NCBI RefSeq assembly: GCF_963678635.1
Contig: NC_087071.1
Location: forward strand, 24,624,013 to 24,688,012
Direction of reading: 5' to 3'
DNA length: 64,000 bases
Source: Symsagittifera roscoffensis
Lineage: Eukaryota > Xenacoelomorpha > Acoela > Convolutidae
Positions 14,228-28,576 of this stretch are shown here, in pieces (within the stretch, counting starts at the first letter, position 1; each line of letters begins with the position of its first letter). A program made the position numbers and the translations under genes. A model generated the notes under the pieces. It was not told the origin of the DNA. It saw nothing but the letters and a program-made list of their open reading frames with translations, and searched no databases.

Positions 14228-17200
14228 CCAATTCTGTCTATGAGATAACAAGACATATTTTAGCTTGACAACTTGATTATTTTGCTTTGAAAATATATAA
14301 ATTTTTGCAAAATTTTCGCAAATCAGTTTACGAACAGCTGTTTAGGAAATAACTTGAAGTATTTCAAAGTTTCATAGCTCGAATAACTTGCTTTAAAAGT
14401 ATTTGTTTTTTTTTGCGAATCGAACCATTCCATGAATTAACTTGATTTATTTCAAAGAATCAAAGCTTGAATAGTTGGTTAACAAATTCAAACCCTGAAA
14501 TCGTCTTTAAAATTTCTTGAAAAAATTCAAACCGTTCATAGCTTGCTTTAAAACACTTGTTTTTTTGCGAACCGATTCAGCCTACAAAATACCCTGGAAA
14601 AGTTAATAGCTTCAGAAGCTCCTTTTTGCTACTTTTTGGAAAAGCTACTTTTTGCTAAACGATTCTGTCGAGGAAAAAACATAAAAGTCTTCGAAGCTGG
14701 ATTAGTTTGTTTAAAAAAATTTAAAATTATTGCGAACCGAACACTTTCTTTAAATAAATTGATATATTTCAAAGTTTCAAAGCGTATATATTTGGCTCAA
14801 AAAAACTCAATTTTTGCACGAAGCGTCGTCTTTGTCTTTGAAGTTAACTGAAAATTTTCAAAGTTTCATAGCTCGAATAGCTTGATTAAAAAAACCTAAT
14901 TTTTTGGTGAACCGAATCCATCTACGAAACAACTTGAAAAAATTAAGAGCTTCCAACTCTACTTCAAAAAAATCTAACTTTTCGCTAATTGGTACCATCT
15001 AATTAATAACTCGACTTATTTCTAGATTTCAAGCTTGAATAGCTTGATTGATTCTTAGCTGGATTAGTTTGTTTTAAAAAAAACGTAGATGAGATAACAA
15101 GAAGCTTCCAAGGTTGGTTAGCTTCCTTTAAAAAATATAGAATTTTGCAAACCCATTCTCTTTAGGAAATAACTTGAAATAGTTCAAAGTTTCATAGCTC
15201 GAACAGCTTGATTAAAAAATCAGTACACACACTAAGTTGAGTTATTTCAAAGTCTAAAAACTCGAATAGCTGGCTTACAATTCCAAACTCTGCTTAAATT
15301 GAATTGATCTTTGAAATTACTTTACAAAAATTTTTAAAATTCTGTAAGCTTTTTGAAAAAAATTTTCTGCGAACCGATTCTGTCCACATGATACCTCCAA
15401 AGTTTCAAAACTTGAATGGTTTGCTGAAAATAATCATTTTTTAGCAAAATGATTCCGTCTACGAATTAACTTGAAACAATTCAAAGCTTGAATAGCTCGC
15501 TTAGAAAAAAAAAATTTTGGGAAACTGATTCAGTCTTGAAAATTTCTTGAAGTTTTTGGGAACTGAATTGAAACTCATTCAGACTATAATTATTTCGAAG
15601 ATTCCAAAACTGAAAAAATTTGCTTAGAAAAGTCATTTTTTTCCGAGCCGATTCCGTCGATGAGGTAACTTGAACTATTTGAGATTCAAACCTTGATTAG
15701 CTCAATTTAAAAAAACATAAACTTTTCGCAATTCGATTCTGTTTACGAAATAACCTGAAATATTTCAAAAGGCCATAGGTTGAATACCTAGCTCAGAAAA
15801 AGTTTGACATATTGAAAACTGATTCAGTCTATGAAGGTTTCAAAGATTTGAAAACTGAATAGTTTGCCTATTCAGTCAACCTTTCAGTCAACAAAAAAGA
15901 ACTCAACCTTTTTGCGAACCGATTCTGTCAATGAGATAAAAGGAAATATTTCAGCTTCAACGCATGATTAGCTTAAATGATTATCTATATACGCATGATT
16001 AGCTATATACAAATTTTGCAAACAGATTCCGTCAAGGAAATAACTTGAAATACTCTAAAGTTTCCTAGCTCGAATAGCTTGCTTCGAAAAACTGTTTTAA
16101 ATTTTTGCGAACCGAATCAGTCCATTAATTAACTTGAATTATTTCAAAGTATCAAAGCTCGAAAAGCTGGCTAACACACTCAAGCTCTGCTCAAATCGAA
16201 TTGGTTTTTGAAATTACTTTGAAAAATTCATGGTTTCATTGCCCGAATAGCTCGCTTAGATAAAATTAAAAAATTTGGGAACTGATTCAGTCTATGAATA
16301 TTTCAAAGATTCAAAAACTGAAAAATTTGCTTAAAAATTCAACATTTCCCCAAACCGATTCCGTATATGAGATAACTTGAACTATTTCAGATTCAAATTT
16401 TGATTAGCTTACTTTAAAAAACCTAAACTTTTCGCAATCTTATTCGGGAAATAGTTTAAAAGACTTTAAAGTTTCATAGCTCGAATAGCTTGCTTAAAAA
16501 ATCAGTCCAAGAACTAACTTGAAATAGTTTAAAATTTCAAACTTCAAATAGCTGGCCGAACGAACTCAAATTTTGCGCGAATCGAATCCGCCTTTAAAAT
16601 TACTTGAAACAATTCAAAGTTCAAAAGCTCGGACAACCATCTTAAAAGACTTTTTGCGAACCGATTCCAACAATAAGATAACTTGAAAAATCTTAAAGCA
16701 ACGTATCTTGAATAGATTGCTTAAAAATTTCAACCTTTTTGCAAAATGATTTCGGCTTGCAAAATGATTTTTGCAAAAGTTTCAAAGCTCGAATAGCCAT
16801 CCTAAAAACTTCAGCCTTTTTTCCGAACCCATTTACTCTACAAAATTCCTTGAATAATTCAAAACTTTAAAAGTTTGCTTCAAGAAATTAATTTGCGAAA
16901 CAGTTTCGTCTATGAATAACTTGAAACATTTCAAAGCTTAAATAGCTCGCCTCAGAAATTTGAATTTTTTTGGAAACTGAATTAGTCTACGAAACAAATT
17001 GAAATGCTTTGATTCGAAGGTTGAACAGTTTGCTCAAAAAATTCAACCTTTTCGCAAACGGATTCCTTTAATGAGATAACCGAGTCTACGAAACTCCTTG
17101 AATACTTCAAAACTCGAATAATTTGCTTCAAGAAATCATTTTGCGAAACGGTTTTGCTTGCGAAAAAATTTAAAACATTTCAAAGCTTGAATAGCTCACC

Positions 17201-18260
17201 TGAAAAAAATAATAAACTTTTGAGAACCGATTCGGTCTATGAAATAACTTGAAAGGTTTTGAAGATTCAAAGGATGAACAGGTTACTTAAAAATTCAAAC
17301 TTTTTGCGAACGGATTCTTTCAATGAGATAAGTGACTCTGTTAAAGAAATAATTCGGAAAACAGCAAAATTTAATCTCTCGAATGTCTTGAATTAAAAAC
17401 ATTGAAATTTTGCTATCCAAATCAGTCCATGAATTAGCTTGAATTAATTCAAAACTTTTTAGCTCGAATATCTCGATTTTAAAACCTAAAGTTTTGGCGA
17501 ACCGATTCCATCAATAAAGAATTTTGAAACTTTTCAAAGATTGAATGAGACGGTTAGAGAAAAATACAAAAATTTTGCGATCCGCCTCCATCCATAAAAA
17601 CAAATTGGAGCATTTTAACGTTTCATAGCTAGAAATTCTTGCTTAAAAAAGCCTGCAAAATTATTCTTTTTTTCTTGCTTTTATGCGAACCGATTTAGTC
17701 TACAAAACTCCTTGAATACTTCAAAACTCGAATAATTTGCTTGAAGAAATCAATTTGCTAAACGGTTTCGCTTATGAAATAACTTGAAACTTTTCAAAGC
17801 TTGTATAGCTCACTTGAAAGTTTTCAAATTTTTGGGAACCGATTCAGTCTATGAAATAACTTAAATTGTTTTGAAGATTCGAATGATGACCAGGTTGCTT
17901 AAAAATTCAATCATTTTGCGAACTGATTCGTTCAATGAGACAATTTACTCTTTTTAGGAATTAATTCGAAAAATTTTTAAATTTCATATCTTGGATATCT
18001 TGTTTTAAAAAGTTCAAATGCTACAAACCAAATTGGTCCATGAATTTGCTTAAAATATTTCAAAGTTTCAAAGCTCGACTAGGTGGCTTGAAAACTCAAA
18101 CTTTGCGCAAATCGATTATGTCCTTATAAAATAACTTGAAATATTTCAAAGCTTGAATAGCTCGCTTAGAAAATGTTAATCTTTTCAGGAACCGAGTCAC
18201 TCTCACAGAAACCCGAAAAAAGTTGGAGATATTTTAAAAATTCGAAAGTTTATTAGCTTG

Positions 18261-20372
18261 TGTATATTCAGGGAATTTCTTCTCTAGTTCCGTTCACACA
18301 TTCGAACTTAACGGCACCGCAAACTTGTCCCTTGGGTAATGAACTCAGCGGGCGACCAAGATTCAACACTATCCACAATCCCTGAAGGGTTAGGTTGGTG
18401 GCAACTATTCTGTACTGCATTAGATTACTTTCCCCCTTTTTGCACTGCTCCTACGTCGCGTCCGCTCAATACGATCGTTCGATTGCAAGAAATTGCAATG
18501 GAAATTGATTTAAAATGATACAAGTCAAATACAATATGCTCTATGTGGTCAGAATAAAATTTATTATCAAATAAAAAGAAAGGGCCAGCGATTTATCAGC
18601 ACATTGGCCTCCTTGTAGTTTAACTTCCAACAAACTAAACTAATCGATTCTCTCTACTTTTAGAGAACGCTAATTATCCAATTACTCACTGTGATTCCAC
18701 ACAACTCCTCACTTTGACCTGCTAAAATGATCTAAAGTCTCTACGGATCACTATTCTTTTGATGTATTTTATCCAATCTCGTTAGCTTCAAAAAGGACTG
18801 TTCACAACTCTGATGAGAACCAACTATCTGCTTAGTTCGCTAGAACTGTTCTCTAACTAACTGAGAACCAACTAAACTCTTACTCAGTTCCAATTTTTCT
18901 CTAACTAACAACGAGAAACCAACTACTCTCATTTTGTTCTACCTAAGGGTAGCCTGTTTTTTATTCTTTATTATATTATTCTCATTGAGCTTCAGTTATA
19001 GTTAGAGTTATGGTGGCAACTATTCTGTACTGCATTAGATTACTTTCCCCCTTTTTGCACTGCTCCTACGTCGCGTCCGCTCAATACGATCGTTCGATTG
19101 CAAGAAATTGCAATGGAAATTGATTTAAAATGATACAAGTTTAATACAAAATGCTCTATGCGGTCAGAATAAAATTTATTATCCAATAATAAGAAAGGGC
19201 CAGCGATATATCAGCACATTGGCCTCCTTGTATTTTAACTTCCAACAAACTCAACTAATCGATTCTCTCTACTTTTAGAGAACGCTAATTATCCAATTAC
19301 TCACTGTGATTCCACACAACTCCTCACTTCGACCTGCTAAAATGATCTAAAGTCTCTACGGATCACTATTCTTTTGAGGTATTTTAGCCAATCTCGTTAG
19401 CTTCAAAAAGGACTGTTCACAACTCTGATGAGAACCAACTATCTGCTTAGTTCGCTAGAACTGTTCTCTAACTAACTGAGAACCAACTATACTCTTACTC
19501 AGTTCCAATTTTTCTCTAACTAACAACGAGAAACCAACTACTCTCTTTTTGTTTCACCTAAGGGTAGGCTGTTTTTTATTCTTTATTATATTATCCTAAT
19601 TGAGCTTCAGTTATAGTTAGAGTTATGGTCGTCTCTATAACTCCTTACTTCGTTCGCATAGTCTTAACTAATTTTTTCTTCCGACGACACTGGTCATAAA
19701 TTTTAAATTCAGTAAAGGTATCTGTATCTAGATGTGTAAATATGTCTTGTTTCACCTCCAAACCCAGTCATGTTTTTATAAACCAATCTACCAAAATTTT
19801 TATTTAATTATCCCAGAAACGTTCCGACCTCCCGTGAGTAGGAAAAGACCCTTTTCATGGGTCGCTAATTCATTTCAAGCATATAAAATTCCAAATTTTA
19901 CTCTTACAATCCCTCATTTCAACCACTCAGGGGATTTCAATTTGTTTATTAGGGATCAAATTGGGCCGAAAAACCATCTCTGGGGAGCTAAGTAAAAATC
20001 CTGTCCAATCATATTATTTAGGAAACCTTCTTTCAATTCCCTTCTTCCAACACTGCCAGTTTTTTTTATTTAACTGCATTTCTATTCATAGCGCAATCCA
20101 ACGTTTGCTAAGTTCACGTTAAATAATTCCTCTACTTCAATGTTAAAATGTATAATTTATATCCTTTTCAGCTTCTGCTTCACTTCCAAATAGATTAGTT
20201 CCCTTCCAGTTATTAGCAAGGTGACCAATTCTCGTTCCCGAATTGTTGGGGCTGGGGAATACACAACCTTCCGTTGTTAATCTCAGGGTTTTCTATGCAA
20301 TTTTGATCCACAACTCTCAAAGGTAGTTTAATATTCACCCCGGGGTAACCTTGGTAAATTTTCTACATTCGG
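18261..20372. mobile_element. 2.1-kb insertion interrupting the satellite, unclassified
   Basis: The monomer pattern stops at ...TTTATTAGCTTG (18260) and resumes in a similar phase at GGTTGATTAGCTTG (20373 onward). The two edges share ATTAGCTTG, but that motif is part of the satellite monomer, so it cannot be taken as a target duplication. The insert is less A-rich and non-repetitive except for a tandem 615-bp duplication (18396-19628). I see no convincing coding sequence: the 87-codon ORF at 19732 has no recognisable motif. It could be a non-autonomous transposon, a decayed LTR element or captured unique DNA. Confidence 0.6.
18396..19628. repeat. Tandem duplication, 615-bp unit x2
   Basis: TGGTGGCAACTATTCTGTAC begins the unit at 18396 and again at 19011, and the two units are almost identical to the end (GTTATAGTTAGAGTTATGG). 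Within each unit there is a shorter internal repeat of GAGAACCAACTA / TTCTCTAACTAAC motifs (about 60 bp period). The unit boundaries and TGG start resemble two abutting LTRs, but no TG...CA ends, polypurine tract or primer-binding site could be assigned, so a simple tandem duplication is the safer call. Confidence 0.85.
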
Positions 20373-23300
20373 GTTGATTAGCTTGATTTAAAAATCTAAG
20401 TTTAGCAAACCCATTTCATCTATGAATTAACTTGGAACATTTCAAAGAATGAACAGCTCGCTTACCATTGATTTTTGAGAACCGATTCAGTCTAAGAAAT
20501 AACTTGGAATAATTCGAGGATTCGAAATTTGAGTATCTTGCTTGAAAACTCATTTTTTGCGAACTGATTCCACCATTGAAATAACTTGAAACATTTCAAA
20601 TTTTCTTTTTTAGAATCGCTAGCCTAAAAAAACTGTTTTTTTTTTGCAGAAAAATTCAGTCTACAAAAAACCTTGAAACATTCAAAACTTGAACAGTTTG
20701 CTTAGAGAAATCAATTCTTTTGCGAAAGGGTTCCGTCTTTGAAATAACATAGAATCTTTGAAAAATTTGAAGGCTGAACTGAATTTTAAAAAAACTCCAC
20801 CATTTCGCCAACCAATTTTTTCTATAAGATACATTGGAATATTTCGAATATTCAAATCTGGATTAACTAGCTTAAGAAACTCAATTTTTTTGCGAACCGA
20901 TTAGTCAACTAGATAATTTGATTATTTCAGATTCAAAACTTGTTTAGCTTGTTTTAAAAAATTGAACTTTTCAGCAACCGGTTCTGTAAAGAAAAAAACT
21001 TGAAATACTTGAAATGATTTCAACCTTTTTTTTTCGATCCAATTCCATCTATGAGATAACTTGATCTGTTTCATATTCAAAGTTTGATTACCTGGCTTAA
21101 AAAAATTGAACTATTTCAAATTTTGAAATTGAAATAGCTAGCTTGAGAAACTCAATCTTTTCTCGAATCGATTACTCAATGAGATAACTTGAATATTTCA
21201 GATTTGAAGCTTGATTAGCTTGTTTTGAAAAAAACATAAATTTTTCGCCGGCCGTTTTTGTATAGGAAATAACTTGAAATACTTCAAATGATTTCAACCT
21301 GTTCGCGAACGGATTTCGTCAATGAGATAACCGATTCTGCTTAGGAAATATTTCGAAAAACTGCAAAGTTTCATATCTCGAATACTTTGCATTTAAATTT
21401 TAAAATGTTGCAAACGAAATTATTGCATGACATTTCAAAGTTTCAAAGCTTGACTAGCCGGCTCAAAAACTCAAGCTTTGCGCGAATCAAATCCGTCTTT
21501 GAAATTATTTCAAAGTTTCTTCATTCGAATTTCTTGAATTCAAAACTTAACGTTTTGGCGAACTGATTCCCTCAATGAATAAACTTCGAACATTTCAAAG
21601 CTTGAATGATTCGGTTAGAAAAAAATACAAATGTTTTGCGAACTGGTTCCATCTATCAAACAACTCGAAATATTTCAAAGTTTTGTAGTTGGAATCTTTT
21701 GCTTAGTAATTTTTTTTGCATTTTGTAAAACAATTTAATCTCCAAAATACCTTGAATTTTACAAAAATTGAATAGTTTGCGTGAAGAAATCAATTTTATT
21801 GCGAATGGTTCTGTCTATGAAATAACTTTCAATCTTTTAAAAATTCAGTGTTTGAACAGCTTGCTTAAAAAACTGTGCGAATACAATGTATCTTTGAGAT
21901 CTTTGACATATTCCAGTGTTTCATAGCTTGAATAGCTTGAAATAAAAAAACCTACGTTTCGGCGAGTCGATTCCATCTATGCATTAACTTGAAACATTTC
22001 AAAGCTTAAACAGTTCATTTAGAATTTTTCTTTGGAAACCGATTTAGGCTAAGAATCAACTTGGCGTGTTTTGAGGATTCGGAAGCTGAATAGTTTGTTT
22101 ACAAAAAACTGTTTTTTTTGCAGAAAAATTCAGTCTACAAAAAGCCTTGAAACATTCAAAACTTGAACAGTTTGCTTAGAGAAATCAATTTTTTGCGAAA
22201 GGGTTCCGTCTTTGAATTAACTTAGAGTCTTTGAAAAATTTGAAGGCTGAACTGAATTTTAAAAAACTCCACCATTTCGCCAACCAATTTTTTCTATGAG
22301 ATACATTGGAGTATTTCAAATTTCCAAATCTGGAATAACTAGCTTGAGAAACTCAACTTTTTTGCGAACCGATTAGTTAACGAGATAATTTGATTATTTC
22401 AGATTCAAAACTTGTTTAGCTTGTTTTAAAAAAAATGAAATTTTCAGCAACCGGTTCTGTAAAGGAAAAACTTGAAATACTTGAATTTTTTCAACCTTTT
22501 TTTCGAGCCAATTCCATCTATGAGATAATTTGATCTATTTCATATTCAAAGCTTGATTACCTGGCTGAAGAAATTTGAACTATTTCAAATTTTGAAAGCT
22601 GGATTAGCTAGCTTGAGAAACTCAATCTTTTCTCGAATCGATAACTCAATGAGTTGATTTGAATATTTCAGATTTGAAGCTTGATTAGCTTGTTTTGAAA
22701 AAAAATACATAAATTTTTCGCCGGCCGTTTTTGTATAGGAAATAACTTGAAATACTTCAAAGAATTTCAACCTGTTCGTGAACGGATTTCTTCAATGAGA
22801 TAACCGATTCTGCTTAGGAAATATTTCGAAAAACTGCAAAGTTTCAAATCTCGAATACTTTGCATTTAAATTTTGAAATGTTGCGAACGAAATCATTCCA
22901 TGTCATTTCAAAGTTTCAAAGCTTGACTAGCCGGCTCAAAAACTCAAGCTTTGCGCGAATCAAATCTGTCTTTGAAATTATTTCAAAGTTTTTTCATTCG
23001 AATATGTTGAATTTAAAACTTAACGTTTTGGCGAACTGATTCCCTCAATGAATAAACTTCGAATATTTCAAAGCTTGAATGATTCGGTTACAAAAAATTA
23101 CAAAAGTTTTGCGAACTGGTTCCATCTATCAAACAACTTGAAATATTTCAAAGTTTTGTAGTAAGAATCTTTTGCTTAGTAATTTTATTTGCATATTGTA
23201 AAACAATTTAATCTCCAAAATACCTTGAATTTTTCATAAATTGAATAGTTTGCTTAAAGATATCAATTTTTTTGCGAAGGGTTGTGTCTATGAAATAACT

Positions 23301-25904
23301 TGCAATCTCTTAAAAATTCAGTGTTTGAACAGCTTGCTTAAAAAACTGTGCAAATACAATCTATCTTTGAGGTCTTTGAAATATTCCAGTGTTTCATAGC
23401 TTGAATAGCTTGAAATAAAAAAACCTGCGTTTCGGCGAAACGATTCCATCTATGCATTAACTTGAAACATTTCAAAGCTTAAACGGTTCATTTAGAAATT
23501 TTTTTTTTGGAAACCGATTTAGGCTATGAATCAACTGGGCGTGTTTTGAGGATTCGGAAGCTGAATAGCTTGTTTAAAAAAAAATTTTTTTTCAGAAAAA
23601 TTCTGTCAACAAAAAACCTCGAAACATTCAAAATTTGAACAGTTTGCTTAGAGAAATCAGTTCTTTTGCGAAAGGGTTCCGTCTTTGAAATAACTTAGAA
23701 TCTTTGAAAAATTTGAAGGCTGAACTGAATTTTAAGAAACTCCACCATTTCGCCAACCAATTTTTCTATGAGATACATTGAAGTATTTCGAATTTTCAAA
23801 TCTGGAAAAACTAGCTTAAGAAACTCAACTTTTTTACGAACCGATCAGTCAACAAGATAATTTGATTATTTCAGATTTAAAACTTGTTTTGCTTGTTTTT
23901 AAAAAAATGAACTTTTCAGCAACCGGTTCTGTAAAGGAAAAAGCTTGAAATACTTGAAATGATTTCAACCTTTTTTTCGAGCCAATTCCATCTATGATAT
24001 AACTTGATCTATTTCATATTCAAAGCTTGATTACCTGGCTTAAAAAATTTGAACTATTTCAAATTTTGAAAATGGAATAGCTAGCTTGAGAAACTCAATC
24101 TTTTCTCGAATCGATTACTCAATGAGATAACTTGAATATTTCAGATTGGAAGCTTGATTAGCTTGTTTTGAAAAAAAAAACATAAATTTTTCGCCGGCCG
24201 TTTTTGTATAGGAAATCACTTGAAATACTTCAAATGATTTCAACCTGTTCGCGAACGGATTTCTTTAATGAGATAACCGATTCTGTTTAAGAAAAATTTC
24301 GAAAAACTGCAAAGTTTCATATCTCGAATACTTTGCATTTAAATTTAAAAATGTTGCGAACGAAATTATTCCATGACATTTCCAAGTTTTCGAAGCTTGA
24401 CTAGCCGGCTCAAAAACTCAAGCTTTGCGCGAATCAAATCCGTCTTTGAAATTATCTCAAAGTTTCTTCATTCGAGTATCTTGAATTTAACACTTAACGT
24501 TTTGGCGAACTGATTCCCTCAATGAATAAAATTTGCACATTTCAAAGCTTGAATGATTCGGTTATCAAACAACTCGAAATATTTCAAAGTTTTGTAGTTG
24601 GAATCTTTTGCTTAGTAATTTTTTTTGCATTTTGTAAAACAATTTAATCTCCAAAATACCTTGAATTTTACAAAAATTGAATAGTTTGCTTAAAGAAATC
24701 AATTTTTTTGCGAAGGGTTCTGTCTATGAAATAAATTGCAATCTTTTAAAAATTCAGTGTTTGAACAGCTTGCTTAAAAAACTGTGCGAATACAATGTAT
24801 CTTTGAGGGCTTTGAAATATTCCAGTGTTTCATAGCTTGAATAGCTTGAAATAAAAAAACCTGCGTTTCGGCGAGTCGATTCCATCTATGCATTAACTTG
24901 AAGCATTTCAAAGCTTAAACAATTCATTTAGAAATTTTTCTTTGGAAACCGATTTAGGCTATGAATCAACTGGGCGTGTTTTGAGGATTCGGAAGATGAA
25001 TAGCTTGTTTAAAACAAAACAGTTTTTTTTGCAGAAAAATTCAGTCCACAAAAATCCTTGAAACATTCAAAACTTGAACAGTTTGCTTAGAGAAATCAAT
25101 TCTTTCTTTTGCGAAAGGGTTCCGTCTTTGAATTAACTTAGAATCTTTGAAAAATTTGAAGGCTGAACTGAATTTTAAAAAACTCCACCATTTCGCCAAC
25201 CAATTTTTTTTATGAGATACATTGGAGTATTTCAAACTTCCAAATCTGGAATAACTAACTTAAGAAAATCAACTTTTTGCGAACCGATTAGTCAACGAAA
25301 AAGCTTGAAATACTTGAAATGATTTCAACGTTTTTTTCGAGCCAATTCCATCTATGAGATAACTTGATCTATTACATATTCAAAGCTTGATTACCTGGCT
25401 TAAAAAACTTGAACTATTTCAAATTTTGAAAGCTGGAATAGCTAGCTTGAGAAACTCAATTTTTTCTCGAATCGATTACTCAATGAGATAACTTGAATAT
25501 TTCAGATTTGAAGCTTGATTAGTTTGTTTAAAAAAAAAATTTCGCCGGCCGATTTTGTATAGGAAATAACTTGAAATACTTCAAATGATTTCAACTTCAA
25601 CTTGTTCGCGAACGGATTTTTTCAATGAGATAACCGATTCTGCTTAGGAAATATTTCGAAAAACTGCAAAGTTTCATATCTCGAATACTTTGCATTAAAA
25701 ATTTTAAATTGTTGCGAACGAAATCATTCCATGACATTTCAAAGTTTCAAAGCTTGACTAGCCGGCTCAAAAACTCAAGCTTTCTGCGAATCAAATCCGT
25801 CTTTGAAATGATTTCAAAGTTTCTTCATTCGAATATCTTGATTTTAAAACTTAACGTTCTGGCGAACTGATTCCCTCAATGAATAAACTTCAAACATTTC
25901 AAAG

Positions 25905-28576
25905 CTTGAATGATTCGGTTAGAAAAACTTACAAAAGTTTTGCGAACTGGTTCCATCTATGAAACAACTTGAATTATTTCAAAGCTTTGTAGTTGGAATC
26001 TTTTACTTAGTAATTTTTTTTGCAATTTTGTAAAACAATTTAATCTCCAAAATACCTTGAATTTTTCAAAAATTGAATAGTTTGCTTAAGGAAATCAATT
26101 TTTTTGCGAAGGGTTCTGTCTATGAAATAACTTGAAATCTTTTAAAAATTCAGTGTTTGAACAGCTTGCTTAAAAAACTGTGCGAATAGAATGTATCTTT
26201 GAGGTCTTTGAGTTATTCCACTGTTTGAATTATTCCAGCTCGATTTAAAAATACAACTACTTTTGAGGATTCGATTTTTAAGAGATAACTTGAAACATTT
26301 TAAAGTTTGAGAATCTTTCTTAAAAAAATGTAAGCTATGCGCGAACCAATTCTGTTTAAAACAACTTTCAGTATTTCAAAGTTTCAAAGCTTGAAAACTT
26401 ACATTAAAAATTCAACCATTTGACGAACCGATTTCGTCTATGAGATAAGCTGAGCTATTTCCGAATAAAAGTTGATTACCTAGCGTTGTAAATCTAAAAA
26501 CTTACGCAAATCAATTCTGTCAAGGAAATGACTTCAAAAACTACTTCGAAAAATCATAGCTCGAATAGCTTGCAGTAAAAAAATTAAACTTTTCGCAAAC
26601 CGATTCCATCTATGAAATTACTTGAAACAATTCAAGCTGGTATCGTTTGCTGAAAAAAGCTAGTTATTTTACCAAAACGATTCAGTCCATAAAACACCTT
26701 CGAAGAGTTGAAAATTTGAATAGCTTGCCTAAAGAAAGAATTTTCTTGCGAAAGGATTCCGTCTATGGTATAACTTTGAATGTTTTAAGGATTCAAAGAT
26801 TGAATGAATTGCTTCAAAGTTTTTGCACTTTGTGCAAAATGATAGCTTGAACTGTTTCAGATTCTCTAACTGTTTCAAGAAATAGCTTGAAATGTTTCAG
26901 ATTCAAGGCTTGATTAGCTTGATTTAAAAAAACATAAGCTTTTCGCTAACCGATTTTGTCTAAAAAATAACATGAAATTCTGTCCCCATGATACCTCCAA
27001 AGTTTCAAAACTTGAATGGTTTGCTGAAAATAATCTTTTTTTAGCAAAATGATTCCGTCTACGAATTAACTTGAAACAATTCAAAGCTTGAATAGCTCGC
27101 TTAAAAAAAACTTTTTTGGGAAACTGATTCAGTCTTGAAAATTTTTTGAAGTTTTTGGGAACTGAATTGAAACTGATTCAGACTACAATTGTTTCGAAGA
27201 TTCCAAAACTGAAAACTTTGCTTAGAAAAATCATTTTTTGCTTGAATGATTCGGTTACAAAAAATTACAAAAGTTTTGCGAACTGGTTCCATCTATGAAA
27301 CAACTTGAATTATTTCAAAGCTTTGTAGTTGGAATCTTTTACTTAGTAATTTTTTTTGCAATTTTGTAAAACAATTTAATCTCCAAAATACCTTGAATTT
27401 TTCAAAAATTGAATAGTTTGCTTAAGGAAATCAATTTTTTTGCGAAGGGTTCTGTCTATGAAATAACTTGAAATCTTTTAAAAATTCAGTGTTTGAACAG
27501 CTTGCTTAAAAAACTGTGCGAATAGAATGTATCTTTGAGGTCTTTGAGTTATTCCACTGTTTGAATTATTCCAGCTCGATTTAAAAATACAACTACTTTT
27601 GAGGATTCGATTTTTAAGAGATAACTTGAAACATTTTAAAGTTTGAGAATCTTTCTTAAAAAAATGTAAGCTATGCGCGAACCAATTCTGTTTAAAACAA
27701 CTTTCAGTATTTCAAAGTTTCAAAGCTTGAAAACTTACATTAAAAATTCAACCATTTGACGAACCGATTTCGTCTATGAGATAAGCTGAGCTATTTCCGA
27801 ATAAAAGTTGATTACCTAGCGTTGTAAATCTAAAAACTTACGCAAATCAATTCTGTCAAGGAAATGACTTCAAAAACTACTTCGAAAAATCATAGCTCGA
27901 ATAGCTTGCAGTAAAAAAATTAAACTTTTCGCAAACCGATTCCATCTATGAAATTACTTGAAACAATTCAAGCTGGTATCGTTTGCTGAAAAAAGCTAGT
28001 TATTTTACCAAAACGATTCAGTCCATAAAACACCTTCGAAGAGTTGAAAATTTGAATAGCTTGCCTAAAGAAAGAATTTTCTTGCGAAAGGATTCCGTCT
28101 ATGGTATAACTTTGAATGTTTTAAGGATTCAAAGATTGAATGAATTGCTTCAAAGTTTTTGCACTTTGTGCAAAATGATAGCTTGAACTGTTTCAGATTC
28201 TCTAACTGTTTCAAGAAATAGCTTGAAATGTTTCAGATTCAAGGCTTGATTAGCTTGATTTAAAAAAACATAAGCTTTTCGCTAACCGATTTTGTCTAAA
28301 AAATAACATGAAATTCTGTCCCCATGATACCTCCAAAGTTTCAAAACTTGAATGGTTTGCTGAAAATAATCTTTTTTTAGCAAAATGATTCCGTCTACGA
28401 ATTAACTTGAAACAATTCAAAGCTTGAATAGCTCGCTTAAAAAAAACTTTTTTGGGAAACTGATTCAGTCTTGAAAATTTTTTGAAGTTTTTGGGAACTG
28501 AATTGAAACTGATTCAGACTACAATTGTTTCGAAGATTCCAAAACTGAAAACTTTGCTTAGAAAAATCATTTTTTG
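25905..28576 (+). repeat. Exact tandem duplication of a 1336-bp higher-order block
   Basis: Positions 25905-27240 and 27241-28576 are almost base-for-base identical, far closer than other blocks in the array. Both begin CTTGAATGATTCGGTTA and end in the same CATTTTTTG context. This is the youngest amplification visible in the satellite. Confidence 0.9.

Larger units (their letters stand above)
1..18260 (+). repeat. Satellite array I, ~82-84 bp monomer
   Basis: Continuous head-to-tail array of a degenerate AT-rich monomer. The recurring pieces, in order, are GAACCGATTCCGTCTATGA, then AACTTGAAATATTTCAAAG, then AGCTCGAATAGCTTGCTTAA, then a short A/T-rich linker before the next GAACCGATTCCG. In the first copies the GATTCCG landmark recurs at 81, 165, 249 and 334, so the period is 84-85 bp; truncated monomers of about 64 bp also occur. 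Neighbouring monomers are quite diverged, but blocks of several monomers recur as units (see the higher-order entries), as in centromeric or pericentromeric satellites. All monomers point the same way except in 13724-13999. Short ORFs in this stretch do not resemble any protein and are placed by chance in low-stop repeat frames. No gene, RNA gene or promoter was seen. Confidence 0.95.

Noticed and set aside
19732-19995. 87-codon ORF in the 2.1-kb insert
   Set aside because: No recognisable motif, no splice context, and the surrounding insert appears non-coding.
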